A stretch of DNA of 64,000 nt from Paenibacillus whitsoniae (GTDB lineage Bacteria; Bacillota; Bacilli; Paenibacillales; NBRC-103111). The notes under the pieces were generated by a model. The model ran no database searches. It saw only the letters and a list, made by a program, of their open reading frames with translations, and had not been told where the DNA came from. The DNA lies in the NCBI RefSeq assembly GCF_003955665.1, contig NZ_RXHU01000025.1:1-64000 (forward strand), in the 5' to 3' direction. Both the position numbers and the translations under genes were made by a program. Below, one piece after another: positions 17,298 to 28,486 of the stretch; the stretch's first letter is position 1, and each line of letters begins with the position of its first letter.

Positions 17298-18287
17298 ATG
17301 GATGCAGGTCAAAACTCCGTCATCATGAGCGCGACTGCAAAGCGGGCCAAAACCGCAAGCGGACTTTGGTATAAGATCAAACAGCAGAAAGTGCTGCTGC
17401 TGCTCCTGTTGCCGGGTCTGATTTATTTCTTCATCTTTTCGTATGTACCGATGTATGGCATTCTGGTCGCTTTTAAAAAGTTTCGCATGCAGGCGGGACA
17501 TCCGTTCTGGAGTTCGGTGTTTACAGCACCGTGGGCCGGACCGTTCGGTCTGGATTATTTTAAAACATTCGTGAATGGACCCTATTTCTGGATGCTGCTT
17601 AAGAATACATTCCTGCTAGGCGTGTATTCCATTGTATTCGGTTTCCCGGTACCGATCATCTTTGCGCTCCTGTTGAATGAATTGCGCAATCGGTACTACA
17701 AAGGTTTCGTGCAGACCGTCAGTTATTTGCCTTACTTTCTGTCCATTGTCGCTGTCGTGGGGATGATGAAGCTGATGCTCGCCCCCGACTCTGGAATTGT
17801 GAACGTGCTGCTAACGAAGCTGGGCTTTCAGCAGATCTACTTCTTCGGACTCCCAGGGTGGTTCCGTACCTTATTTGTTGGCTCGCATATTTGGAAAGAC
17901 CTGGGGATGGGGGCTGTCATTTATTTGGCAGCGTTGTCCAAAGTAGATCCGGAGCAATACGAATCCGCTGTTCTCGACGGGGCTACCCGGATCAAGCAAA
18001 TATGGCATATTACCCTCCCTGCTATTAAGCCGGTCGTGGTCATCACATTAATCCTAGGACTGTCCCATGTCGTAAGCGTTGGCGCAGAGAAGATTATTCT
18101 TATGTACTCCCCGCTAACTTACGATACTGCCGATGTTTTCTCAACGTATGTCTACCGCCAGGGATTGGTCAACATGGATTTCAGCTTCGGAGCAGCAGTC
18201 GACTTGTTCAATTCCGTCATCAATATCATTTTCTTGGTCAGCTCCAATTATCTTGCGCGAAAGATTTCAGGGGAAAGCCTCTGGTAA
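17298..18287 (+). CDS. LplB/YtcP-type sugar ABC permease, subunit 1
   Basis: 329 residues from ATG at 17298 (AGGTGGA 9 bases upstream); an earlier ATG at 17253 lacks a ribosome site. Six predicted membrane spans begin with VLLLLLLPGLIYFFIFSYVP. The EAA loop that contacts the ATPase reads ESAVLDGATRIKQIWHITLP. The family imports oligosaccharides with a lipoprotein and a second permease. No ATP-binding subunit is encoded nearby, as is usual for this class in Firmicutes, where a shared MsmX-type ATPase serves many importers. First gene of the long operon. Confidence 0.9.
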   Translation: MDAGQNSVIMSATAKRAKTASGLWYKIKQQKVLLLLLLPGLIYFFIFSYVPMYGILVAFKKFRMQAGHPFWSSVFTAPWAGPFGLDYFKTFVNGPYFWMLLKNTFLLGVYSIVFGFPVPIIFALLLNELRNRYYKGFVQTVSYLPYFLSIVAVVGMMKLMLAPDSGIVNVLLTKLGFQQIYFFGLPGWFRTLFVGSHIWKDLGMGAVIYLAALSKVDPEQYESAVLDGATRIKQIWHITLPAIKPVVVITLILGLSHVVSVGAEKIILMYSPLTYDTADVFSTYVYRQGLVNMDFSFGAAVDLFNSVINIIFLVSSNYLARKISGESLW

Positions 18288-18314
18288 CGCCGTATTGCCG
18301 AAAGGAGAGTCACT

Positions 18315-19214
18315 ATGGTCCATGATACATCGCCGAGCTCGAGAGTGCTCGATGCCGTCATTCATATCGTCATGGTGCTTGTCATCATCGCGACACTATT
18401 TCCCGTGCTTAACGTGATAGCCGTATCGTTCAGCAGTCCGGATAACATCGCAAGCGGGAATGTTTTTCTAATCCCGAAGGGCTTTAATTTAAGCGCTTAC
18501 TACACAATCCTGTTTGAGGATGTTCATCTTCCGAAATCCTTTCTGAATTCGGTATTTATTACGGTCGTGGGGACGTTCGTCAACATTATCATGACAACGG
18601 TTACAGCGTACGCATTATCTAAAAAGTATCTTGTGTTTCGCGGTTTTTTCATGACCTACGTGGTCATTCCGATGTTTTTCGGCGGAGGTATTATTCCTCT
18701 CTTTCTCGTGGTGAAAACGCTCGGTCTGGTTGGCTCCTATTCCGCGCTGATCATCCCCTACTTGATCAGTCCATGGTGGCTAATCATTATGATTTCGTTC
18801 TTTCGCACCTTTCCGGTCGAGCTGGAGGAAGCCGCCAGAATTGACGGGTGCAGCGACTTAGGAGCGCTGATTCGCATCGTTCTTCCCTTGTCGACCGCTG
18901 CTGTTGCCACGATTGCTCTGTTCTATGCCGTCTCGTATTGGAACTCCTTCTTCCCGGCGTTAATGTTCCTGAACGATTACGCGAAGTATCCGCTGCAGCT
19001 GCTGCTGAGAGATATCGTCTTGCAGAATACACTTGCGGATCAGCTGGCTTCTCAGGGGAATGCGGCGCTTGCAAACGATCTTCAAACGAGTCTGACGCCA
19101 CAGAGCGTACAGTATGCAACATTGGTGGTCTCCATCGTTCCGATGCTGATCGTCTATCCGTTTATTCAGAAATATTTTGTAAAAGGCGTCATGATCGGCT
19201 CCCTGAAAGGTTAA
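18315..19214 (+). CDS. YtcP/YesQ-type sugar ABC permease, subunit 2
   Basis: 299 residues with six predicted spans, starting with IVMVLVIIATLFPVLNVIAV. EAA loop: LEEAARIDGCSDLGALIRIV. The C-terminal end (QKYFVKGVMIGSLKG) is the standard ending of this subfamily. AAAGGAG lies 9 bases before the ATG. It pairs with the permease ending 27 bases upstream and the lipoprotein that follows. Confidence 0.92.
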   Translation: MVHDTSPSSRVLDAVIHIVMVLVIIATLFPVLNVIAVSFSSPDNIASGNVFLIPKGFNLSAYYTILFEDVHLPKSFLNSVFITVVGTFVNIIMTTVTAYALSKKYLVFRGFFMTYVVIPMFFGGGIIPLFLVVKTLGLVGSYSALIIPYLISPWWLIIMISFFRTFPVELEEAARIDGCSDLGALIRIVLPLSTAAVATIALFYAVSYWNSFFPALMFLNDYAKYPLQLLLRDIVLQNTLADQLASQGNAALANDLQTSLTPQSVQYATLVVSIVPMLIVYPFIQKYFVKGVMIGSLKG

Positions 19215-19346
19215 TGACAGCACAGTGAATGAGGCCGTAAATTTCTAGAGGGAGGGATGCCCTGAACACTGCTCGAAATAGGAATGGTTTGAGAAGAAGG
19301 GATGTCAAATGAATGTCAAATCAAACAAAGAGAGGCGAATGTGAGT

Positions 19347-20942
19347 ATGAGCAAGAGAAAATGGGCAACATCAGGCGCTTTTACAGCGCTTTCCATCGCA
19401 GTTGTGCTGTCCGCATGTTCTTCGCAAGCCAATCCAACATCAAATGATTCGTCATCAGCGCCTTCTGCATCCAATGACCCCAACAGCATGGATAAAACGG
19501 TATCGCTGACGGTCGTCAGCCAAACCAAATACGCGCCGAACGCTGTACCCAATGAATACACCAAGCAGACCGAGAAAAAATTCAATATGAAATGGGATTA
19601 TCAGGCGATTCCGCTGTCTGCCGGAATGGATAAGTACAATGTGATGTTCGTGTCCGGCGACTATCCGGATTTTATCCCGAACATGAACCAATGGAATGCC
19701 GTTCGGAAATGGGCGGCTGCAGGCTACTTGCTTCCGATCGGCGATTATTTTGACAAGATGCCGAATTACCGCAAGCTCTATACCGACGATCAGTGGAATA
19801 TGCTTAAGGACTTCACCAGCGTAAACGGAAAAATATATATGGTTCCGTTCATCACGACGACGTTCGATCCCATGACCTTTATATACCGAAAGGACGCCTT
19901 TGACAAAGCGGGAATTACTTCTTTCCCTAAGACAACCGACGAGTTGGCGGCTGCTTTGAAAAAACTGAAAGAGACCAACCCGAGCTTCATCGGGCTCGCG
20001 GTCCGGGGCGGCTCGGGGAATACCGGTATCCGCAATCTGCTGATCAGCTTCGACAACACGTTCCGGATTCCGCCTGACTTCAACGGTTCCAACGGCTGGT
20101 ACGGCTTCTGGCACGATCCTGACTATAACAATCAGATGGTGTTCGCACCGGCTACCGACAAGCAGCGGGCCATGCTGAGCTATTTGTCCAAACTGTATAA
20201 AGATGGACTCATTCAGAAGGATTTCGCGACTGCGACGGAGGACCAGTTCAATCAAAACCGGAAAAACGGCAAAGATTTGATTGACTTCCAGTACGTCAGC
20301 CACGTTGTTAGCCTGGAGACAGCGGACAAAACGCAGGATTGGGATTATGCCAAGGCGTTCGTGAAAGACACGGCATTCGGTAAAAATCCTGTCATGTTCA
20401 AAGGGCCGGACTTTGCGCTTTTCGGTTCCATTTTCAGCAACAAACTGGCTGATCAACCGGATAAACTGAATCGTCTTTTAAAATACATCGACTGGTCGTC
20501 AACACCGGAAGGCGAGCTTTTCAACCAAATGGGCGTTGAAGGTGTCACCTACGAGGTGAAGGATGGACTGCCCGTGTACAAAGGCGATCTAGATCGCAAA
20601 AAAGTGCTGGAGCAGTTCGGTTTTGACTACTATATCACCAAGAACGATGATGCCCAGAAGACGGATCCGGTCTTCAAGATCGATCAAGAAGCTGCACCGA
20701 TCTTCAAGTCGATGGAAACTCTGTATGCGCAAGCCGCCATTATGAACGATGAAGATGCCAGCACGGCTAACACGATTATGACCGGCGTGTGGAATGAAGT
20801 GTACCAGTTTGCAACTAAGGCGATTATGGGACTCGTGAACGTGAATGATGATCAGGTTTGGAAGGACCATTTGGCGAATCTGAATAAAGTCGGTCTCGAC
20901 AAGGCTCAGGCCATCTACGACAAAGCAATGAAAACAAAGTAA
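19347..20942 (+). CDS. Extracellular solute-binding lipoprotein of the sugar importer
   Basis: 531 residues from ATG at 19347 (AGAGG upstream; GTG at 19341 is an alternative). A lipoprotein signal ends in VVLSAC, with the lipid-attached cysteine at 24, then a serine/asparagine-rich linker. The rest is a large bilobed family-1 solute-binding protein of the LplA/YtcQ type used for oligosaccharides. It should sit on the outer face of the membrane and deliver substrate to the two permeases upstream. The 132-bp gap from the permease contains no terminator. A GC-rich hairpin (GCACCC/GGGTGC, about 20960-20986) without a T run follows it and may stabilise the upstream mRNA. Confidence 0.92.
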   Translation: MSKRKWATSGAFTALSIAVVLSACSSQANPTSNDSSSAPSASNDPNSMDKTVSLTVVSQTKYAPNAVPNEYTKQTEKKFNMKWDYQAIPLSAGMDKYNVMFVSGDYPDFIPNMNQWNAVRKWAAAGYLLPIGDYFDKMPNYRKLYTDDQWNMLKDFTSVNGKIYMVPFITTTFDPMTFIYRKDAFDKAGITSFPKTTDELAAALKKLKETNPSFIGLAVRGGSGNTGIRNLLISFDNTFRIPPDFNGSNGWYGFWHDPDYNNQMVFAPATDKQRAMLSYLSKLYKDGLIQKDFATATEDQFNQNRKNGKDLIDFQYVSHVVSLETADKTQDWDYAKAFVKDTAFGKNPVMFKGPDFALFGSIFSNKLADQPDKLNRLLKYIDWSSTPEGELFNQMGVEGVTYEVKDGLPVYKGDLDRKKVLEQFGFDYYITKNDDAQKTDPVFKIDQEAAPIFKSMETLYAQAAIMNDEDASTANTIMTGVWNEVYQFATKAIMGLVNVNDDQVWKDHLANLNKVGLDKAQAIYDKAMKTK

Positions 20943-21019
20943 ATCGTAAGAAATAGACGGGCACCCGCTCTTAAGGGGGAGGGTGCTCTCGTCCTTCCGT
21001 TGGAACAGGGGGCAATAGC

Positions 21020-24000
21020 GTGGCAGATCAAGCAAAAGAACACCTTGGGGCGGATCCGTTCGCCGAAATCGCGCTGCGGGAGCACCCGTTGGCGGGAAAC
21101 GGACTGGAGGCGATCACGCCACGTGTGTGGGAAAAGCGCATGTTTGCACAAGGGACGGAAGCGGCTGAACGGCTTCCCAAGCTGACTTACGAGAAGCAGC
21201 TCGAGCAGTTTCAGCTCGAGCTGGATACACTCCGGGCTTATTACCGCCCTTACCTGCGTCGGCTGACACCTGCTGCTGGGTTTGCGCGTCCCCGGCAAGA
21301 GCTCCGAGCTTTCGATTTTCGCTACGAAGAGGAGCAGGACACCGCATTTAGCAGGGTGCTTGCGGGGTTGGGGAAATGGGAGCAGGTAACCGTGCCGGAC
21401 TTTCGAGGTCCTACCAAAGAGAAGGGGCGCTGGACCGGCTACTACCGAACCACTTTCATCAGCTCGCGACCTGCCTCCGGCAAACGCGTGTTTGTCGTAT
21501 TTAAAGGCGTCGATTACAAAGCAATCGTGTATGTCAACGGCAAATGTGTCGGGAGCCACGAAGGCTTGTTCGCACCGTTTGAATGCGATATCACTTCCGT
21601 GCTTCAAGAAGAGAACGTGTTGGTCGTCGAGGTACACAATGATTACCCGATGATGGGTGTCAACGGCTCCAGGCTGGATGGCGACAAAATGTATGCGGCG
21701 ACCGGCCCCGGCTGGGATGAGCCGATCGATGGCTGGCATCATTGTCCGCCTGGCGGCGGCATTTATAACCGCGTATTCGTGGAGGAGCGCGCCGAGCTGT
21801 TCGTTCAAGATATTTTCGTAAGGACGAATCCGGAAGAAGCGATGTTCGAGGCCTGGGTCGATGTCACCAACGCGACAAGCGGATTGATCGAGCATGCAGA
21901 ACTGCGGTTCCAGGTGTATGCGGATAATTTTGACGGAGAAGGGCTTTCCGAGATTCGCTTTCCCGTCGCTTACGCTGGACCAGGTTTGAACAATTACCGG
22001 TATAAGATCGCTTTTCCTCAATTTCAGAGCTGGGAGCTGGAGATGCCTCGCCTATATACGCTGCGGGTCACTGTGTTTCGGGGAGAGGAGCGCGTTGACG
22101 TGCACGACCGCTGCTTCGGGATGCGTTCATTCCGTATGGATGAATTGGAGGAGCCCAAGGGAACCCTCTATTTCAACAACCGGCCGATCATGCTAAGGGG
22201 CGCCAATGAGATGGGCCATCTTCAGCTATGCGTGATGCATGACGACTATGACCAGCTGGTGGACGATATTCTGATCGCCAAGCTGGCCAATCTTAATTTT
22301 TACCGAGTGACGCAGCGCCCGGTTCAGGAAGAAATCTATGATTGCATGGATCGGCTGGGCATGCTGAATCAATGCGATCTTCCGGCCTTCGGCTATATCA
22401 GACGGAGTCAATTTTGCGAAGCGGTGCGCCAAACGGCGGAGATGGAGCGGCTCGTGCGCAGCCATCCTAGCGTCATCATGGTTTCGTTGATCAACGAACC
22501 GTCCAGGCCGGCTAAGCGGGGCAAAGGGCATCGTCATCTGTTCCGGGATGAGATGGAGGCTTTCTTTACGGCAGCCCGCCAAGCGATCTACATCGAGAAT
22601 CCCGACCGAGTGGTCAAAAATGCGGAGGGCGATTACGACCCGCCGACTGCGGAGGGGCTGTCCGATTTTCATTGCTATACGATGTGGTATACGAATCATA
22701 TGATCCCGTTTGGGGAGCTGTACAAGGGAGGCTTGCCTCCGATCAAGGCGGGCTGGAAAACCGGATGTGGCGAGTACGGCTCCGAAGGCCTCGACCGGCT
22801 TGACCTCATGCAGGCGCGATATCCACGGGAGTGGCTGCCTGAAAAGCTGAGCGATAGGTGGATGCCGAATGCTATTGTGGACGCCCAGTCGTACGCGCTG
22901 CATGGGGACTGGTACCCCGAGCCGTCCGGAGTTGAGGATTGGATCCGTGACAGCCAGCAGTATCAGGCTTTCGTCACGAAGCTTATGACGGATGCCATCC
23001 GCAGACGCGCTGACCGCATCGTGCAATCCGCTGTTCATCTGCTGATCGATGCCTGGCCGTCGGGCTGGATGAAGTCACTGGTCGGTGTGGACCGGGTGCC
23101 GAAGCCTGCCTATTTTACCTATGCCCAGAGTATGGAGTCGGTTCGGGTTCATCTGCGTGGAGATCGATGGCGTGCCTATGCAGGTGAGGTTGTCGAACTG
23201 GAGGCTTGGCTTCTCAATGATACACCGGCAGCGTATAACGACTGCAGAATTATTGTCACACTGCGGGACGATAGGTCGGATATCGCATCGTTTGCCATCG
23301 ACGCGCGTGTGGAAGCCGTATCCTCCTGCTATTCGGGTACCTTGGCGTTGGTCATGCCGGAGACGGACGGCAGACGCACCGTCTACGCGGAAGCATGCTT
23401 GCTCAATGCTTCAGGTCAAGTGCTAAACGGAGAACAGTTCGAGATTGAAGTGTTCGCGAGAAGAGATGCAGCCGACGCACAAAGCCACATCGCATATATC
23501 GGAGAAAAAGCGAAGCAACTATGCAGCGAATGCCAATGGATAGCGGCAAGCTATTCGTCGAAAATCGACTGCGAAACGATTCTGATATCTTCTAGCGAAT
23601 CGTTTCGGGCACATGAAACGGAGATAAGGAAGCGTGTGGATGCGGGGGCGACGGCTGTCTTCCTCTCTGATGAGAACGGACACGGGCAATGGAAAATCGG
23701 AGGGGAGGACGTGAAGGAGGAGAAGACGGGCGCGCTATTTACATTGGCATGCGACGAATCGCTATCCAGCTTAATCGGGACAGCTCCTTCCGATTTCAGC
23801 TATTTCTTTAATAGGGCGACAGACCGAATCGACCCGTTGACCGGTTGCGGCTGGCGTTTGGAGGGAGTGACGCCGCTTCTCTATACGTACGAGAAGCCGT
23901 CGCTCGGAAAGTCGCCGGCACCGATACCGGCAGGCAAGCCTAAGATTGCGGTCGTCGGCACGCGGAAGCTTGGCAGCGGCAGCCTCGTATTCATCGGGCT

Positions 24001-24082
24001 GGAGCTCGAAGGCCGGACTGGCTGCAATCCTCCGCTTGACCGGCTGCTTGCTTCCCTTGTATTCGGGAAACAGACTGAATGA
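21020..24082 (+). CDS. Glycoside hydrolase family 2 enzyme, specificity unknown
   Basis: 1020 residues from GTG at 21020 (AGGGGGC upstream). After a helical N-terminal leader of about 100 residues come a jelly-roll sugar-binding domain (about 130-250, with GRWTGYYRTTF and YVNGKCVGSHEG), an immunoglobulin-like domain, and a TIM barrel (about 370-700). The predicted acid/base is E493 in MVSLINEPS and the nucleophile E585 in CGEYGSEG. Two further C-terminal regions follow, the last resembling a small Rossmann/GATase-like fold. GH2 includes galactosidases, mannosidases, glucuronidases and arabinosidases; the active-site context does not pick one. No signal peptide, so it acts in the cytoplasm on imported oligosaccharide. 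Confidence 0.85.
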   Translation: MADQAKEHLGADPFAEIALREHPLAGNGLEAITPRVWEKRMFAQGTEAAERLPKLTYEKQLEQFQLELDTLRAYYRPYLRRLTPAAGFARPRQELRAFDFRYEEEQDTAFSRVLAGLGKWEQVTVPDFRGPTKEKGRWTGYYRTTFISSRPASGKRVFVVFKGVDYKAIVYVNGKCVGSHEGLFAPFECDITSVLQEENVLVVEVHNDYPMMGVNGSRLDGDKMYAATGPGWDEPIDGWHHCPPGGGIYNRVFVEERAELFVQDIFVRTNPEEAMFEAWVDVTNATSGLIEHAELRFQVYADNFDGEGLSEIRFPVAYAGPGLNNYRYKIAFPQFQSWELEMPRLYTLRVTVFRGEERVDVHDRCFGMRSFRMDELEEPKGTLYFNNRPIMLRGANEMGHLQLCVMHDDYDQLVDDILIAKLANLNFYRVTQRPVQEEIYDCMDRLGMLNQCDLPAFGYIRRSQFCEAVRQTAEMERLVRSHPSVIMVSLINEPSRPAKRGKGHRHLFRDEMEAFFTAARQAIYIENPDRVVKNAEGDYDPPTAEGLSDFHCYTMWYTNHMIPFGELYKGGLPPIKAGWKTGCGEYGSEGLDRLDLMQARYPREWLPEKLSDRWMPNAIVDAQSYALHGDWYPEPSGVEDWIRDSQQYQAFVTKLMTDAIRRRADRIVQSAVHLLIDAWPSGWMKSLVGVDRVPKPAYFTYAQSMESVRVHLRGDRWRAYAGEVVELEAWLLNDTPAAYNDCRIIVTLRDDRSDIASFAIDARVEAVSSCYSGTLALVMPETDGRRTVYAEACLLNASGQVLNGEQFEIEVFARRDAADAQSHIAYIGEKAKQLCSECQWIAASYSSKIDCETILISSSESFRAHETEIRKRVDAGATAVFLSDENGHGQWKIGGEDVKEEKTGALFTLACDESLSSLIGTAPSDFSYFFNRATDRIDPLTGCGWRLEGVTPLLYTYEKPSLGKSPAPIPAGKPKIAVVGTRKLGSGSLVFIGLELEGRTGCNPPLDRLLASLVFGKQTE

Positions 24083-24095
24083 AGGAGAGACGAAC

Positions 24096-24875
24096 ATGAG
24101 GGATGGAAGACTGGAGAGGAAAACGGCTGTTGTGACGGGCGGCGCGTCTGGCATCGGGATGGCAATCGCGCTTCGTTTTGGCAGCGAAGGGGCGAACGTC
24201 GTGGTGAGCGATATGAGCGACAGCGGAGAAGCTATCGCGAAGGAGATCGTCCAATCAGGCGGATCGGCGATGTTCTTCAAGGGAGATTTGCGACGACGGG
24301 AGGACGCTGCCGCTGTGATGGAGGCTGCCTACGAGCGCTTCGGTACCTTGCATGTTCTAGTCAACAACGCCGGCGTGTCCGGAGGTCGGTCGGTCGTTGA
24401 AGCTGAAGAGAAGGACTGGGAGCGAATCATGGATATCAATCTGAAAGGCGCTTGGTATTGCAGCAAGTTCGCGATTCCGTTCATGATCCAAAGCGGCGGC
24501 GGCAGCGTGGTGAACATCGCGTCTACGCATGCTTACCGTACACAGCAGAATCACTTCCCTTATCATTCGTCAAAGGCAGGGATGATTGCGATGGCTTCCG
24601 GCATCTGCGTCGATTTCGGCCTCAAGAACATTCGGGCCAACAGCATATGTCCGGGATTTATCGAGACACCGCTGGCGGAGGCGCACATGCAGCAGTTCCC
24701 GAACCGTGAGGAGAAGACGAAGGCGATGCTCGCGACGTACCCGCTCGGGCGATTCGGGCAACCGGAAGATGTGGCGGCCGCAGCCGTGTTCCTCGCTTCG
24801 GATGACGCTGCATATATTTCCGGGACGACCTTGGTCGTCGATGGCGGTCGTTCTGCGCTTCAGAAAGCGGAATAA
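24096..24875 (+). CDS. Short-chain dehydrogenase/reductase, probable sugar 1-dehydrogenase
   Basis: 259 residues from ATG at 24096 (AAGGAGAG upstream). Classical SDR features: cofactor motif TGGASGIG at 14-21, NNAG near 90, and catalytic S143, Y156 and K160 (FPYHSSK). An aspartate follows strand 2 (VVVSDMSDS), which favours NAD over NADP. With the DapA-type lyase, aldehyde dehydrogenase and enolase-superfamily enzyme that follow at 7-31 bp spacing, it completes the set of a non-phosphorylative sugar oxidation route, where an SDR oxidises fucose, rhamnose or arabinose at C1. A 3-oxo-reductase role is the alternative. Confidence 0.85.
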   Translation: MRDGRLERKTAVVTGGASGIGMAIALRFGSEGANVVVSDMSDSGEAIAKEIVQSGGSAMFFKGDLRRREDAAAVMEAAYERFGTLHVLVNNAGVSGGRSVVEAEEKDWERIMDINLKGAWYCSKFAIPFMIQSGGGSVVNIASTHAYRTQQNHFPYHSSKAGMIAMASGICVDFGLKNIRANSICPGFIETPLAEAHMQQFPNREEKTKAMLATYPLGRFGQPEDVAAAAVFLASDDAAYISGTTLVVDGGRSALQKAE

Positions 24876-24906
24876 AATCAATTGAAAGTGAGAGGGATCA
24901 GTCGTC

Positions 24907-25815
24907 ATGTACCAAGCGTTCATGGAAAGTCTTAAGGGCATCAATTCGATTCCGGTTACGCCATTCGACGCGGAGGGCAGGATCGATTATCCCGTGTTCG
25001 CTGAAGTGCTGGAGCACTTGATCGCATGCGGGATACCAACCATCTATCCGTGCGGCAACACGGGAGAATTTTACTCGCTTACCCTGGACGAAGCAAAGGA
25101 ATTAGTTTCTTTCACTGTACGCCAAATCGGAGGCAGAGCGAAGGTGATTGCAGGCGTCGGCTATGATGCCCGGACAGCGGGCGAACTGGCCCTTCATGCG
25201 GAGCAGGAGGGAGCGGACGGCATCATGGTTCATCAACCGGTGCATCCGTTTCTGCTGGACCGCGGCCTCGTTGCCTATTACCAGTCGGTCGCCAGATCCA
25301 CCCGCCTCCCGCTCATTTTGTATGTGCGCAGCGAGAATGTGACGGCAGAAGCGCTTCGCGAGGCGAGCGGCGAACCGAATATCATCGGTGTGAAATATGC
25401 GATCAACCATCTGCCTGCGTTCGCCAAAGCCGTCCGATTGATTGGCGACGATCTCGTCTGGATTTGCGGAACCGCGGAAATGTGGGCGCCTTTCTTCTAT
25501 GCGGCGGGGGCTGTCGGCTTCACTTCCGGACTGGTCAACGTCGATGCCAATAGGTCGCAGCGTATGCTGAATGCCTTGAGAGCGAGCAATTATGAAGAGG
25601 CCATGGCACTTTGGGACGAAATTCGGCCGTTCGAGGAGCTGCGGGAAGCGAATCGAAGCGGCAATAACGTCAGTGTGGTGAAGGAAGCGATGGCGCAGCT
25701 CGGCCGACTGAACGCCTATGTTCGTCCCCCGATCGCCGAACTGCTCCCTGATGAGAAGAAGCGGGTAACGGAAGTTTTGGTCGGCTGGGGTCTATTGAAT
25801 CATGGAACGGAGTGA
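24907..25815 (+). CDS. DapA-superfamily lyase/dehydratase for a 2-keto-3-deoxy sugar acid
   Basis: 302 residues forming one TIM barrel of the dihydrodipicolinate synthase/N-acetylneuraminate lyase superfamily. The Schiff-base lysine is K163 (IIGVKYAIN) and the partner tyrosine Y139 (LILYVRSE). The carboxylate-binding loop reads GNTGEFYSL. Family members in sugar-acid operons either split 2-keto-3-deoxy acids to pyruvate plus an aldehyde or dehydrate them to alpha-ketoglutarate semialdehyde. Both products would suit the aldehyde dehydrogenase that follows 7 bases later. It resembles 5-keto-4-deoxyglucarate dehydratase (YcbC) in overall look, but substrate is not decided. Confidence 0.85.
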   Translation: MYQAFMESLKGINSIPVTPFDAEGRIDYPVFAEVLEHLIACGIPTIYPCGNTGEFYSLTLDEAKELVSFTVRQIGGRAKVIAGVGYDARTAGELALHAEQEGADGIMVHQPVHPFLLDRGLVAYYQSVARSTRLPLILYVRSENVTAEALREASGEPNIIGVKYAINHLPAFAKAVRLIGDDLVWICGTAEMWAPFFYAAGAVGFTSGLVNVDANRSQRMLNALRASNYEEAMALWDEIRPFEELREANRSGNNVSVVKEAMAQLGRLNAYVRPPIAELLPDEKKRVTEVLVGWGLLNHGTE

Positions 25816-25822
25816 GACAGGA

Positions 25823-28436
<2,614 letters not shown>

Positions 28437-28486
28437 CGGAAAATCTATGTTAGAGGACATATTCGGAATAGCAAGGAGCTGGTCGC